A stretch of 64,000 nucleotides of DNA from the NCBI GenBank assembly GCA_965248805.1, contig CBDFKJ010000006.1:248001-312000 (forward strand), given 5' to 3'. Each line of letters begins with the position of its first letter. Positions within the stretch are counted from its first letter, which is position 1. This DNA comes from CBDFKJ01 sp965248805. GTDB lineage: Bacteria; Pseudomonadota; Alphaproteobacteria; UBA6615. The notes under the pieces are model-generated. The model did not search any database, was not told the origin of the DNA, and was given only the letters and a program-made list of their open reading frames with translations. Positions 11,015 to 21,722 of the stretch are shown here, in pieces. The position numbers and the translations under genes are program-made.

Positions 11015-11278
11015 ATGGCGGCAGAAAAGCCTCAAAACGTACAAGACGTATTCCTCAACCACATTCGCAAGAACAAGACGCCGGTGACGGTGTTCTTGGT
11101 CAATGGCGTCAAGCTGCAGGGAGTGATCACGTGGTTCGACAACTTCTGCGTGCTTCTGCGCCGTGACGGGCATTCGCAACTGGTCTACAAGCACGCCATA
11201 TCGACGGTGATGCCGGCGGTTTCGATCCAGTTATTCGAGCCCAACGAGAAGGAAGAGGTTGCCGAAGCCGAAGCCTAA
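11015..11278 (+). CDS. hfq: RNA chaperone Hfq
   Basis: Hfq is a hexameric Sm-like chaperone that pairs small RNAs with mRNAs. The 87-residue protein has both Sm motifs: QDVFLNHIRKNKTPVTVFLVNG (split here as QDVFLNHIRK then TPVTVFLVNG) and the proximal-face YKHAIST. The C-terminal tail is short and acidic, as usual in this class. A purine-rich GGGGGCTCCG lies just upstream of the ATG. A 223-bp gap separates it from trkA and probably holds its promoter; I see no other gene there. Confidence 0.97.
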   Translation: MAAEKPQNVQDVFLNHIRKNKTPVTVFLVNGVKLQGVITWFDNFCVLLRRDGHSQLVYKHAISTVMPAVSIQLFEPNEKEEVAEAEA

Positions 11279-11331
11279 TCCGGTTCGGGGCGGCCCCGTC
11301 GCGTTGGCCCTGTAATTCTCCAGGTGGTTCG

Positions 11332-12630
<1,299 letters not shown>

Positions 12631-12676
12631 AAATCGTGTTTGCTGAGCCGTTGATGAGAATAGGGGAGGGGCCGTC

Positions 12677-13555
12677 ATGACCGACCGCCATAGCGTCGCA
12701 TTCCTCGGGCTCGGCGTCATGGGGAATCCGATGGCCGGCCATCTCAGCGCCGCCGGCCACGCGGTTACGGTCTACAACCGCACCTCGGCGAAGGCGCGCG
12801 CCTGGGTCGAACAGCACGGCGGGACGGCAGCGTCGGCGCCGCGTGAGGCGGCGGCGGGCGCGTCGATCGTGTTAATGTGCGTGGGCAATGACGACGACGT
12901 GCGTAGCGTCGCCTATGGCGATGACGGCGCGCTGGCAGGAATGGAGAGCGGCGCGGTCCTGGTCGATCACACGACGGCATCGGCCGATCTGGCGCGCGAG
13001 CTCGACGCCACCGCCAAGGAGCGCGGTCTCGGATTTCTCGACGCCCCGGTGTCCGGCGGTCAGGCCGGCGCCGAAAACGGTGCCTTGACGGTCATGGTCG
13101 GCGGTGATCGGCCGGCGTTCGACACGGCGCGGCCGATCATCGACGCCTATGCCCGTAGTTGTGTGCTGCTGGGCCCGGCTGGGAGCGGGCAGTTGACCAA
13201 GATGGTCAACCAACTCTGCATCGCCGGGCTGGTGCAGGGTCTGGCCGAGGGCCTCAATTTCGGCGCTCGGGCCGGCCTCGACATGGCCAGCGTCGTCGAC
13301 GTCATCTCGAAAGGCGCCGCACAATCGTGGCAGATGGACAACCGCGCCCCGACCATGCTCGAGAGCAAGTTCGACTCCGGCTTTGCCGTCGACTGGATGC
13401 GCAAGGATTTGGGCATCTGTCTCGCCGAGGCACGCCACAACGGCGCCCGCCTGCCGGTGGCGGCGCTGGTCGATCAGTTCTACGCCCAGGTACAGGCGCG
13501 GGGCGGCAAGCGCTGGGATACGTCCTCGCTCATCCAGCTACTGACAAACGATTGA
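12677..13555 (+). CDS. NAD(P)-dependent beta-hydroxyacid dehydrogenase (HIBADH family)
   Basis: This 292-residue protein belongs to the 3-hydroxyisobutyrate dehydrogenase / tartronate semialdehyde reductase family. It has the N-terminal dinucleotide motif FLGLGVMGNPMAGHL, the substrate-binding DAPVSGGQAGAENG, and the catalytic lysine region GSGQLTKMVNQ. An ATG at 12677 follows AGGGGAGGGGCCGTC. It sits 46 bp after hflX but is not a usual member of that operon. The exact substrate (3-hydroxyisobutyrate, glycerate semialdehyde or similar) cannot be told from sequence alone. Confidence 0.88.
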   Translation: MTDRHSVAFLGLGVMGNPMAGHLSAAGHAVTVYNRTSAKARAWVEQHGGTAASAPREAAAGASIVLMCVGNDDDVRSVAYGDDGALAGMESGAVLVDHTTASADLARELDATAKERGLGFLDAPVSGGQAGAENGALTVMVGGDRPAFDTARPIIDAYARSCVLLGPAGSGQLTKMVNQLCIAGLVQGLAEGLNFGARAGLDMASVVDVISKGAAQSWQMDNRAPTMLESKFDSGFAVDWMRKDLGICLAEARHNGARLPVAALVDQFYAQVQARGGKRWDTSSLIQLLTND

Positions 13556-13570
13556 GTATCAATCGCTTGT

Positions 13571-14371
13571 CTAAGGTTTCTCACGTTCGTCAACTTTTGC
13601 TTGCTGCCACAGCCGTTCGAGTTCGCCCAAACCAACGTCCTGCGGCTTCTGATCCAATGCCGCAAGAGCGGCTCCGATATAATTGAATCGCCTAACGAAT
13701 TTGTGATTTGTCTGTCGCAAGGATTCCTCTGAATCGACGCCAAGGTGCCGCGCCAAATTGGCACAGGCAAAGAGCAGGTCGCCGATCTCTTCACCGACGC
13801 GGCGTGCGTCGACCGGCGCGACCAACTCGGCGCGCAGTTCGCCAATCTCCTCTTCGATCTTGTCGAGCACCTGACCCGCCTCCGGCCAATCGAAACCGAC
13901 GCGCGCGGCCCGGCGCTGCAGCTTCTCGGCCCGCACCAGGGCCGGGAGGTTCTTCGGCACCCCGTCGAGGGCGCTCGCGCGCCCGTGCGGTGCGGCGGCG
14001 GCCCGCTCTTCGGCTTTGTGTTCCTCCCAACGCCCGCGCAGAGTCTCAGCGTCAGCGCGCTCATCGCCGAACACATGTGGATGGCGGCGCAGCGTCTTGG
14101 CCGCGATCGCGCCGGCAACGTCCTCGAAATCGAAATGTCCGGCCTCGTCCGCCATCTGGGCGTGGAACACGACCTGCAGCAGCAGATCACCAAGCTCATC
14201 CATAAGTGACGGCAAGTCGGCCCGATCGATGGCGTCGGCGACTTCGTAGGCTTCCTCGATTGTGTAGGGCGCGATGGTGGCAAATGTCTGCGCTACATCC
14301 CACGGACAACCGCTGTCCGGGTCGCGCAGCTGCGCCATGATCTCAAGCAGGCGGGAAAGGTTGGGTGTCAT
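13571..14371 (-). CDS. mazG: Nucleoside triphosphate pyrophosphohydrolase MazG
   Basis: MazG hydrolyses NTPs and dNTPs to monophosphates, acting in house-cleaning and ppGpp control. The protein (266 aa from the ATG at 14371) has two MazG domains. The first carries CPWDVAQTF, EEAYEVADAI and the metal-binding DELGDLLLQVVFHA. The second carries KIEEEIGELRAEL and EEIGDLLFACANLARHLG. The start chosen removes 26 unlikely residues and gives MTPNLSRLLEIMAQLRDP, as in homologues. It is convergent with the dehydrogenase gene, 15 bp away. Confidence 0.95.
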   Translation of the reverse strand: MTPNLSRLLEIMAQLRDPDSGCPWDVAQTFATIAPYTIEEAYEVADAIDRADLPSLMDELGDLLLQVVFHAQMADEAGHFDFEDVAGAIAAKTLRRHPHVFGDERADAETLRGRWEEHKAEERAAAAPHGRASALDGVPKNLPALVRAEKLQRRAARVGFDWPEAGQVLDKIEEEIGELRAELVAPVDARRVGEEIGDLLFACANLARHLGVDSEESLRQTNHKFVRRFNYIGAALAALDQKPQDVGLGELERLWQQAKVDEREKP

Positions 14372-14571
14372 TGCCGATTTTGCTCTCGGATCCCGTGCCG
14401 GCCGTGAGTAGCACACGTCCGGTATTGCACAAGGCGCAGGGGTACCCATCGCGCCGCCCCAGTTAGCGCATAATGTATATTATGGAAAATAATCGCACAG
14501 GAGGCAGGGGACATGGCCGTATCAATCCGCAGGGGCAACGGGCGTTTGTCGCCGGTGAAGGCTCACACCGG

Positions 14572-15357
14572 CTACCCTTCACACGTGACGACTAGGCCGT
14601 CATAGGCGGGTTCGACTCCCGGTGGACACTTCGCTTTCAACGCGTCGTAGTCCAACGTGTGGTTCATGTGCGTCAGCAAGGCGCGTTTCGGCCGCACGCG
14701 CGCAATCCATTCCAGTGATTGCGCCAGATGGCTATGGGTCGGATGCGGCCGGTCCGATACGCAGTCGACGATCCAAACTTCGACGCCGGCCAACGCCGCG
14801 AACGCCGCTTCGTCGAGTGCCTTGGCATCGGTCGAATACGCCACCGGGCCAAAACGGAAGCCCAACGAGCCGCTGCGCCCGTGGGCTTGTTCAAAAGGTA
14901 CGATGTCGATGTCGCCGACGCGGAATGGCCCGTCGATCTCGATAGCGCGCAAGGCAGGCTTGTACCATTCCTTGCGGTCCGGGGCGGGCTCGAAAAATAC
15001 ATAGGGGAACCGGTCGTGGATCTGTGCCAGCGTGTCCGTCGTGCCGTAGGCATCCAGCGCTCGCCGCAGATTGAAGTTGATCGAGCGGATGTCGTCTATG
15101 CCGTGTAGATGATCGGCATGGGCGTGCGTGTACAACACGGCGTCGAGCAGCCAGACGCCGGCATCCATGAGCTGCATTTTCAAGTCAGGTGACGTGTCAA
15201 CCAAAAGCGTTGTGTCGCCGCGCTGCACCAAGATCGACACTCGCCGCCGCCAATTCTTCGGATTCTGCGGATTGCACTCGCCCCAGCCCCTCGGCCCCAA
15301 TAGCGGCACGCCACCGGAACTGCCACAACCCAGGATCGTGACGCGCGTTGCGCTCAT
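14572..15357 (-). CDS. MBL-fold metal-dependent hydrolase (PhnP-like)
   Basis: This 261-residue beta-lactamase-fold hydrolase begins VTILGCGSSGGVPLLG and has the dinuclear metal site motif THAHADHLHGIDD. It resembles PhnP-type cyclic phosphodiesterases, often annotated in alphaproteobacteria as the gene after tatD. The ATG overlaps the tatD stop codon (GCATGA), which implies coupling. The natural substrate is not known; a cyclic phosphodiester is a reasonable guess. It is the last gene of the minus-strand block starting near 22.7 kb. Confidence 0.88.
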   Translation of the reverse strand: MSATRVTILGCGSSGGVPLLGPRGWGECNPQNPKNWRRRVSILVQRGDTTLLVDTSPDLKMQLMDAGVWLLDAVLYTHAHADHLHGIDDIRSINFNLRRALDAYGTTDTLAQIHDRFPYVFFEPAPDRKEWYKPALRAIEIDGPFRVGDIDIVPFEQAHGRSGSLGFRFGPVAYSTDAKALDEAAFAALAGVEVWIVDCVSDRPHPTHSHLAQSLEWIARVRPKRALLTHMNHTLDYDALKAKCPPGVEPAYDGLVVTCEG

Positions 15358-16136
15358 GCCGCGTGCAGCACGCTGCGGAACAGTGCGAAAAAGTTGTCCG
15401 TTGTGACCGACGCAATTTCTTCCGCTTTCAGTCCTTTGATCGCCGCCAATTGAGATGCCGTATGAACAACGAAAGAAGGCTCGTTGCGCTTGCCGCGGTG
15501 CGGCACCGGAGCGAGATAGGGCGCGTCGGTCTCGACCAACAGGCGGTCCAGCGGCAGCGTGCTCGCGAGCGCCCGCAGATCGTCGGCCTTCTTGAAGGTC
15601 ACGATTCCGGAAAGGCTGACGTACATTCGTAATTCAATCGTCTTTTCAGCAAGTTGTTGGCTTGAGCTAAAGCAGTGCATGACGCCAGTGAAGGCACCGG
15701 CCCGCATTTCCTCGGCCAGGATCGCCGCCATCTCGTCATCGGCATCACGGCTATGGACGATCAACGGCAGGCCGGTTTCGCGCGCGGCCGCGATATGGAC
15801 GCGGAAACTCTGCCGCTGCGCGTCGCGCGGGCTGTGATCGTAGAAATAGTCGAGCCCTGTCTCACCGATGCCGACCACTTTCGGATGCTCCGCACACCTG
15901 ATCAGGATGTCGGGGTCGGTGAGCCCCTGCCCCGCCGCCTCGTGCGGATGCACGCCGACGGTGCAATAGACATTCTCGAAGCGCTCGGCCACGGCCAACA
16001 CTCGGTCGAACTGGTCGAGCCGGGTGCCGATGGTCACCATCACGCCGACACCCGCCGCGCCGGCGCGGGCCACGACGTCATCCAGCTCGTCGGCGAAATC
16101 GGGGAAGTCCAAGTGGCAGTGGCTGTCGACTAACAT
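15354..16136 (-). CDS. tatD: TatD-family metal-dependent DNase
   Basis: The 260-residue TatD/YcfH-type hydrolase starts MLVDSHCHLDF, whose HxH motif binds the first metal, and has GIGETGLDYFY, LIVHSRDA, GVMHCFS and LVETDAPYLAP, all family signatures. The frame stays open upstream, but the ATG at 16136 is chosen because the HxH motif must be N-terminal and because metG ends 4 bp before it. It probably acts in DNA repair or end processing. It sits in the conserved metG-tatD-MBL gene order. Confidence 0.95.
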   Translation of the reverse strand: MLVDSHCHLDFPDFADELDDVVARAGAAGVGVMVTIGTRLDQFDRVLAVAERFENVYCTVGVHPHEAAGQGLTDPDILIRCAEHPKVVGIGETGLDYFYDHSPRDAQRQSFRVHIAAARETGLPLIVHSRDADDEMAAILAEEMRAGAFTGVMHCFSSSQQLAEKTIELRMYVSLSGIVTFKKADDLRALASTLPLDRLLVETDAPYLAPVPHRGKRNEPSFVVHTASQLAAIKGLKAEEIASVTTDNFFALFRSVLHAA

Positions 16137-16140
16137 GCGC

Positions 16141-17700
16141 TCAGCCTTGCTGCGCCTCGCTGATCTCCACATGTCGCGGAAAGACCGGCGACGGCGCTGG
16201 CAGCTTGGCGCCCGACGACAGTGCATCCTGCGGCCCAAGCCGGGCGAAGTCCCGAGCATCTGCGGCCACACCCAACTGGTCGAGCAAATTGCCGCCGGCA
16301 TCAGGCATGACCGGCTGCAGAAGGATCGCCAGATGCCGCACCGCTTCGATGACCACGTACAGCACGGTTGCCATGCGCTCCGGGTCGGTCTTGCGTAGCG
16401 TCCACGGGGCTTGGTGGTCGACATATCGATTGGCGTCGTGCACGACCCGCCAAATCGCTTCCAAGGCGCGGTTAATCGATTGCTCGGCGACCAAATCACG
16501 CACGGGCGCCAGCAGTCCGTGTGCGGCGCCGAGCAGCGCCTGATCGTCGTTTGTGAAGGCGGCGGGCTGCGGCACCGACCCGGTGCAGTTGCGTGCGATC
16601 ATGGTCAGAACGCGCTGCGCCAGATTGCCCAGATCGTTGGCGAGGTCGCCGTTGATACGCCCGACCAGCGAACCATGACTGATATAGCCGTCTTGCCCGA
16701 ACACGACCTCGCGCATGAGGTAGTAGCGCACCTGATCGAGGCCGTACTGTTCGACCAAATCGAACGGCGACATGACGTTGCCGAGCGACTTGGACATCTT
16801 CTCGCCCTTGTTGAGCAGCCAGCCATGGGCGAATACGCGCTGCGGCGGGCTCAGACCCGCCGCCATCAGGAAGGCGGGCCAGTACACGGCGTGGAAGCGC
16901 AAGATATCCTTGCCGACCATGTGCAGGTCGGCAGGCCAGAACTTGGCGAACGTTTCGCTGTCGCCTTCGGGGTAGCCGACACCGGTGAGGTAGTTGGTCA
17001 GCGCATCCAGCCACACATACATGATGTGTCCGGGAGCCTCGGGCACCGGCATGCCCCAGGCGAAGCTGGTGCGACTGATCGACAGGTCGTGCAACCCACC
17101 CTTGACAAAACTCATGACCTCGTTGCGGCGCGCATCGGGGCCGATGAAGTCGCGCTCGCGCTCATAAAGTTCGAGCAGCCGATCCTGCCACGCCGAAAGC
17201 CGAAAAAAGTAGCTCGGTTCCTCGAGCCATTCGACCTCGGCGCCACTCGGCGCACGCTTCTTGCCATCGGCGCCCTCGGTGAGCTCGTCCTCGGCATAGA
17301 AGGCCTCGTCGCGCACGGCGTACCAGCCGGCATAGCTGCCCAGATAGATATCGCCGTTGGCCTCGATTGCGCGCCAAATCGCCTGCGACGCGGCGATGTG
17401 CCGCGGCTCGGTCGTGCGGATGAAGTCGTCGTTCGAGCAGTTCATGAACGACGCCAGGTGGCGAAAGTTCTGACTGACCTCGTCGGTGAAGGTCTGCGGG
17501 TCCTTGCCGGCGGCGAGCGCCGACTTCTCGACCTTCTGGCCATGCTCGTCGGTGCCGGTGAGGAATTTCACCTCGTGGCCGTCGAGGCGCATGAACCGGG
17601 CCATGACATCGCACGCCAGCGTCGTGTAGGCGTGGCCGATATGCGGCCGATCGTTGACGTAGTAGATCGGCGACGTCACGTAGTAGGTCGGGCGCGGCAT
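16141..17700 (-). CDS. metG: Methionyl-tRNA synthetase
   Basis: The 519-residue class I synthetase charges tRNA-Met. The HIGH-type motif reads HIGH within NDRPHIGHAYTTLACD, and the KMSKS loop is KMSKSLGN near residue 300. There is no C-terminal tRNA-binding EMAP domain, and the length fits the shorter form usual in alphaproteobacteria. It is flanked by holB upstream (18 bp) and tatD downstream, and is probably part of the mltB-to-MBL operon. Confidence 0.97.
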   Translation of the reverse strand: MPRPTYYVTSPIYYVNDRPHIGHAYTTLACDVMARFMRLDGHEVKFLTGTDEHGQKVEKSALAAGKDPQTFTDEVSQNFRHLASFMNCSNDDFIRTTEPRHIAASQAIWRAIEANGDIYLGSYAGWYAVRDEAFYAEDELTEGADGKKRAPSGAEVEWLEEPSYFFRLSAWQDRLLELYERERDFIGPDARRNEVMSFVKGGLHDLSISRTSFAWGMPVPEAPGHIMYVWLDALTNYLTGVGYPEGDSETFAKFWPADLHMVGKDILRFHAVYWPAFLMAAGLSPPQRVFAHGWLLNKGEKMSKSLGNVMSPFDLVEQYGLDQVRYYLMREVVFGQDGYISHGSLVGRINGDLANDLGNLAQRVLTMIARNCTGSVPQPAAFTNDDQALLGAAHGLLAPVRDLVAEQSINRALEAIWRVVHDANRYVDHQAPWTLRKTDPERMATVLYVVIEAVRHLAILLQPVMPDAGGNLLDQLGVAADARDFARLGPQDALSSGAKLPAPSPVFPRHVEISEAQQG

Positions 17701-17718
17701 CTGAACCTCTGTCGGGCT

Positions 17719-18801
17719 TTACCGGGCTTGCGCCGCTTCGGCCAAGTCCAGAACCGCGTTCAGGAACACCTGCTTGCGGTCGAGGTTGAGGCTTTGTGCG
17801 CGGGCGAACAGGCGGCTGGTCTTTTCCCACACGGTCACCCACCCTTCAAGGGCGCGGCCATTCGCCAACCGCGCGTGAAGCGCCGCCTCGCCCGCGATGA
17901 CCTCTTCCGCCGGCGCGACGCCGCGCGCCGCGGCTCCGACCAGCCGCTCCAGCCATCGCAGCAACAGATAGGACGTGGTGCGAAACGCTTCCTCGCCGGT
18001 GGCGCCGCGTCCAAATCGGTCGGCACGCGTATGCAGCTTCTTGATGTCCAATTCCGGCAGAGGCTGCAGCAGGTCCATGAGCGTGCGAAATTCATCGATA
18101 CCGCCGGCATCGGCCAGCGCCGCCGCCTGGCCCGGCGCGCCATTAGACAGGCGGGCCAGGACGTGCGCGTCCTCGGATGCAATATCCCCGCGCACGGTCG
18201 CCAATACCTCCAGCACCTGCTCCGTCGTTAGCGGCCGCAGCGCCAAACGATGGCATCGCGAGCGAATGGTTGGCAGCAGTTGCGACGGCGTATGGCAAAC
18301 GAGCAGGAACACCGTTTGTGACGGCGGTTCCTCCAGCAGTTTCAGCAGGGCATTCGCGGCGCTGTTGGTCATCTCGTCGGCCGCATCGATTACGACGGTG
18401 CGCCAGCCCCCCAGTGCGACGGTCTGGCGCAGAAACGGCGCCAGCGCCCGGATATCGTCGACGGCGATGTCCTGACGCAGGCGCGGCGGTGTGCTCGCGC
18501 TGCTCACCGTGCGGCGGACCAGTCGACAGGCCGGGTGCGTGCCGGCCGCAACCAAGCGGTAGGCACGTGATCCCGGATCGATGTCCAGGCCCTCGCCCTG
18601 CCCGCCTCCCTGCAGGACGAAGCGCGAGCAGCGCCAAGCGAAGGTCGCCTTGCCGGCACCCTTGAGCCCGCTGATAAGCCAGGCATGACCCAGGCGATTC
18701 GCGCGCCAGCAGCGCAGGAACACCTGCTCGGCATCCTCGTGACCGATCAGGCGCGTGGCGGTGCGCGGCGCTTCGATGGCTGCGATGGCGTCTTCACTCA
18801 T
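17719..18801 (-). CDS. holB: DNA polymerase III delta-prime subunit
   Basis: The delta-prime subunit is part of the clamp loader. The protein (360 aa from ATG 18801) has an AAA+ domain with a Walker-A-like SGLKGAGKATFA, the motif DEMTNSAANALLKLLEEP, and the SRC motif in IRSRCHRL. The ATG overlaps the tmk stop as ATGA; a GTG at 18807 is an alternative start. The tmk-holB pair is conserved in alphaproteobacteria. Confidence 0.93.
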   Translation of the reverse strand: MSEDAIAAIEAPRTATRLIGHEDAEQVFLRCWRANRLGHAWLISGLKGAGKATFAWRCSRFVLQGGGQGEGLDIDPGSRAYRLVAAGTHPACRLVRRTVSSASTPPRLRQDIAVDDIRALAPFLRQTVALGGWRTVVIDAADEMTNSAANALLKLLEEPPSQTVFLLVCHTPSQLLPTIRSRCHRLALRPLTTEQVLEVLATVRGDIASEDAHVLARLSNGAPGQAAALADAGGIDEFRTLMDLLQPLPELDIKKLHTRADRFGRGATGEEAFRTTSYLLLRWLERLVGAAARGVAPAEEVIAGEAALHARLANGRALEGWVTVWEKTSRLFARAQSLNLDRKQVFLNAVLDLAEAAQAR

Positions 18802-19436
18802 GGCCACGCCACGTCTAGCCGATCGCCGACGATTGTGCGAATGCGGGCGTGGAGATCCTCCGGCGCCAAAGTGGCATCGACCACCGCACAGCGCTGCGGC
18901 GCTCGGTCGGCAATCTCCAGGAAGCCTTGGCGCACGCGCCGGTGAAAATCGAGCGCCATGCGTTCATACCGTGTTTCCGCGTCTTCTCGGCCTTGCGCGC
19001 GCTCCAGCCCCAGCTCCGGCGGCAGATCCAGGACGACGGTCAGATCGGCGTGGAACTCACCGGCGACGATGCCGTGCAACATGGCGAGCGCGGCGCGATC
19101 CACGCCTTGGCCGTAGCCTTGATAGGCAAGCGTGGAATCGGCGAAGCGATCGCTCACCACCCACCGGCCGTCGGCTAACGCCGGCCAGACCGTGTCGATC
19201 AGGTGGGCTCGCCGTGCCGCGCAATGCAAGAGAGCCTCCGCCAAGCCATCCCATGGCTGGTCCCCATCGGCGAGCAGCAGCGCGCGGATAGCGTCGGCAT
19301 TGGAGGAGCCGCCGGGCTCTCGCGTGGACAGAGGGTTCAGTCCGACGGTCGCCAGGGCGTCGACGAGCAGGCGCTGCTGTGTCGTCTTGCCGGCGCCGTC
19401 GCCGCCTTCGAGCGAAATGAACTTTCCTGGCGGCAC
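18798..19436 (-). CDS. tmk: Thymidylate kinase
   Basis: This 212-residue enzyme phosphorylates dTMP to dTDP for DNA synthesis. It has the P-loop EGGDGAGKTTQ, the DR(Y/F/H) region SDRFADSTLAYQG, and the LID-containing segment ending in a family-typical region. The start is a GTG at 19436. It begins 11 bp after the D-Ala-D-Ala carboxypeptidase gene and overlaps holB by 4 bp, so the three are probably translated together. Confidence 0.95.
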   Translation of the reverse strand: MPPGKFISLEGGDGAGKTTQQRLLVDALATVGLNPLSTREPGGSSNADAIRALLLADGDQPWDGLAEALLHCAARRAHLIDTVWPALADGRWVVSDRFADSTLAYQGYGQGVDRAALAMLHGIVAGEFHADLTVVLDLPPELGLERAQGREDAETRYERMALDFHRRVRQGFLEIADRAPQRCAVVDATLAPEDLHARIRTIVGDRLDVAWP

Positions 19437-19447
19437 GAAACGCGCGA

Positions 19448-20611
19448 CTAGCCGCCGGCGCCCCAGATCAAAAAGCTGATGGCTCCGGAGATGCGGCCGA
19501 ACAGGTTCCTTTGCGGCACTGCCTGGGCGGCGTAAAGCGGCCGTTCGATGGGCTCCAGATCCGGCGCTTCGACGACCAGGGTGGCAACTTGCGTACCCTC
19601 GGCGATGGGCGCCGGCACCGGCGCGTTGTAGATGACGACGACCTTCATTTCCTTGCGGGCACCGCGCGGCATGGTCACGATCAGGTCGTCTTCGATGCGC
19701 AGCGGGACGTGGCTCGCCTCGCCGAGCCAGACCTCGGCCTCGTCGACGTGCTGACCACTCTCGAACAGGCGCGCGTTGTCGAATTCACGCATGCCCCACT
19801 GCATCAGGTTGACCGATTCCTCGCTGCGGGCACGCACGCTGTCCAGCCCATTCAGCACCATGATCAGGCGCCTCTCGCCACGTGTCATGGATGCGGTCAG
19901 CCCATAGCCGGAGGCCTCGGTGTGGCCGGTCTTCAGGCCGTCCGCCCCGATGTCGCGATAGAGAAGCGGATTTCGGTTGCCTTGCTTGATCTCACTGTAG
20001 GTGAATTCCTTCTCCGAGAAGTAGTGATAGTAGTCCGGAAATTCGGTGATCAGGCTCGCGGCAAGCGTGGCCAGATCGCGCGCCGTCGTCAGGTGCTTGG
20101 GATCTGGCCAGCCGGTCGAGTTACGAAATGTGCTATCGGCCAGGCCCAGTTCGCGCCCGCGGGCCGTCATTTCCTTGGCGAATGCGTCCTCGGTTCCGGC
20201 CAATCCCTCGGCCATGACGATGCAGGCATCGTTGCCGGATTGAACGATAATGCCGCGGAGAATATCCTCCACGCGGACGCTCTTGCCGACCTCGACAAAC
20301 ATCTTGGAGCCGCCCATTCGCCAGGCCTTTTCCGAGACCGGCAAGCTGTCGTCGAGCGACAGCCGGCCATCGCGCAGGCTCTCGAAGGCCATGTACACGG
20401 TCATGATCTTGCTCATCGACGCCGGCGGCATAAGCTCGTCGGCGTTCTTCTCGAACAACACCGTGCCGGTCTCGTAGTCCAAGAGGATGGCGTTCGTGGC
20501 CGCGGTCTCGAAGTCCGCCGCGCTTGCGGCGCCGACGATGGCGGCCAATGCGGCCACTACGCCGACGGCACCCGCGCATCGGATGGTCGACACGATCATT
20601 GACATGCGCAT
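19448..20611 (-). CDS. dacA: D-alanyl-D-alanine carboxypeptidase (PBP5/6 family)
   Basis: This 387-residue low-molecular-weight penicillin-binding protein trims the terminal D-Ala of peptidoglycan stem peptides. It has a signal peptide (cleaved near GAASAADF), the active-site Ser in SMSKIM, the SGN motif QSGNDA, and LKTGHTE. The PBP5 C-terminal domain is followed by a hydrophobic tail that may anchor it to the membrane. The ATG at 20611 is preferred because GGGAG lies eight bases upstream. It follows rlpA closely, so cell-wall genes are grouped here. Confidence 0.94.
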   Translation of the reverse strand: MRMSMIVSTIRCAGAVGVVAALAAIVGAASAADFETAATNAILLDYETGTVLFEKNADELMPPASMSKIMTVYMAFESLRDGRLSLDDSLPVSEKAWRMGGSKMFVEVGKSVRVEDILRGIIVQSGNDACIVMAEGLAGTEDAFAKEMTARGRELGLADSTFRNSTGWPDPKHLTTARDLATLAASLITEFPDYYHYFSEKEFTYSEIKQGNRNPLLYRDIGADGLKTGHTEASGYGLTASMTRGERRLIMVLNGLDSVRARSEESVNLMQWGMREFDNARLFESGQHVDEAEVWLGEASHVPLRIEDDLIVTMPRGARKEMKVVVIYNAPVPAPIAEGTQVATLVVEAPDLEPIERPLYAAQAVPQRNLFGRISGAISFLIWGAGG

Positions 20612-20651
20612 CAACAGTCTCCCGGCCGCGCCGTCAGCAACCGGCCGCGGC

Positions 20652-21683
20652 TCACTGGATGGCCATTACGATTTGAGCGTCGGCTACGCCGGCATTTGCA
20701 ACGCGGTTCAGCACCGATTGCGCTTCCGGTATCGTCGCCATCGGCCCCACGCGTACGCGATACAGCGTCGTCAGGTCGCGCTCGAACTGTGAGATTCGCG
20801 CGTATCCCAGATGTGACACCTTGTCGCGCATCGACAGTGCGTTGGAGAAGAAGGAGAACGCGCCGACTTGGACGTAGATGTCCCCGTCGCCCGCCGCGGT
20901 TGCCGCGACCGTCGCGTTGGCCAGGGGATCGGCGGCTACCGGCCGAGGCGCAATCTGGGCTCCTCCAGCCGTCGCCGGCGCATAGGCTATTTGGGTTTGA
21001 GGGGCCTCGACGCGGCGCAGAGGCATGGTCTCGACCCGCGCCACGGCCAGGGCCTCGATTGGAGATAGGGGCGACGTCTCGACCGGCACCGTCGGTGCGG
21101 CGGCGACCCGGACTTGCTCGGTTTTGCCGATGGGCGAATTCAACGCGGCGAGCTTCAACTTCCGGCTCGGTTCCTCCAGATAACGAATGCGAACGCGCGC
21201 GGTGCCTTGCACCTCGAAGCCGAGCAATTCCGCGGCGCGGCGCGAGACGTCGATGATCCGGTCGTTGACGAACGGGCCGCGGTCGTTCACCCGCAGTGTC
21301 AGGGTCCGGCCATTGTCGAGATTGCGGACCTCGACCGCACTCGGCATCGGCAGGGTCCGATGGGCGGCGGTCAGCGCTTCCATATCGTAAGTGTCGCCGT
21401 TGGCGGTCACCTTGTTGTGGAAATCCGCGCCGTACCAGGATGCGATACCTTCCTCGGCGTAGCCCTCAACCTCGGCCGGATAGTACCAAACCCCATTAAT
21501 ATTGTAGGCATTGCCGACCTTGTAGCGCTGCCCGGCCGCGGCTTCGGTCGTGTCCGGCTTGCGGGATTGGCCCTGCAGCTGCTTCAGCGTGTGCACTGCC
21601 AGCTGTGTCGGTGCGCAGGCGCCGAGCAGCAAGGCCGCGAACATCGGCGGAACGATCGCGTACATGCGAAAAGGTCGCGGCAT
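20652..21683 (-). CDS. rlpA: Septal ring lytic transglycosylase / lipoprotein RlpA
   Basis: RlpA cleaves glycan strands lacking stem peptides during daughter-cell separation. The 343-residue protein has a lipoprotein signal with lipobox LLGAC, a double-psi beta-barrel (GIASWYGADFHNK to VNDRGPFVNDRIIDVS) that holds the catalytic site, a proline/threonine-rich linker, and a C-terminal SPOR domain (YVQVGAFSFF to YRVRVGPM) that binds denuded septal peptidoglycan. The ATG at 21683 follows AAGGGGG. It lies between mltB and the carboxypeptidase gene. Confidence 0.95.
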   Translation of the reverse strand: MPRPFRMYAIVPPMFAALLLGACAPTQLAVHTLKQLQGQSRKPDTTEAAAGQRYKVGNAYNINGVWYYPAEVEGYAEEGIASWYGADFHNKVTANGDTYDMEALTAAHRTLPMPSAVEVRNLDNGRTLTLRVNDRGPFVNDRIIDVSRRAAELLGFEVQGTARVRIRYLEEPSRKLKLAALNSPIGKTEQVRVAAAPTVPVETSPLSPIEALAVARVETMPLRRVEAPQTQIAYAPATAGGAQIAPRPVAADPLANATVAATAAGDGDIYVQVGAFSFFSNALSMRDKVSHLGYARISQFERDLTTLYRVRVGPMATIPEAQSVLNRVANAGVADAQIVMAIQ

Positions 21684-21722
21684 CAAGGGCCCCCTTGTTA
21701 CCCGAGTCGCGGTAAGCGTTCT

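Noticed and set aside
14513..14605. A 30-codon ORF with GGAGGCAGGGG before its ATG, in the gap after mazG
   Set aside because: The good ribosome-binding site is attractive, but the frame runs into the MBL hydrolase gene on the other strand, and the product has no helix or known motif.
16411..18231. A 606-codon open frame antisense to metG and holB
   Set aside because: It covers two well-supported genes on the other strand and has a composition typical of antisense shadows in GC-rich DNA.
19511..20602. A 363-codon frame antisense to the D-Ala-D-Ala carboxypeptidase
   Set aside because: The carboxypeptidase has all active-site motifs on the opposite strand; the antisense frame has none.
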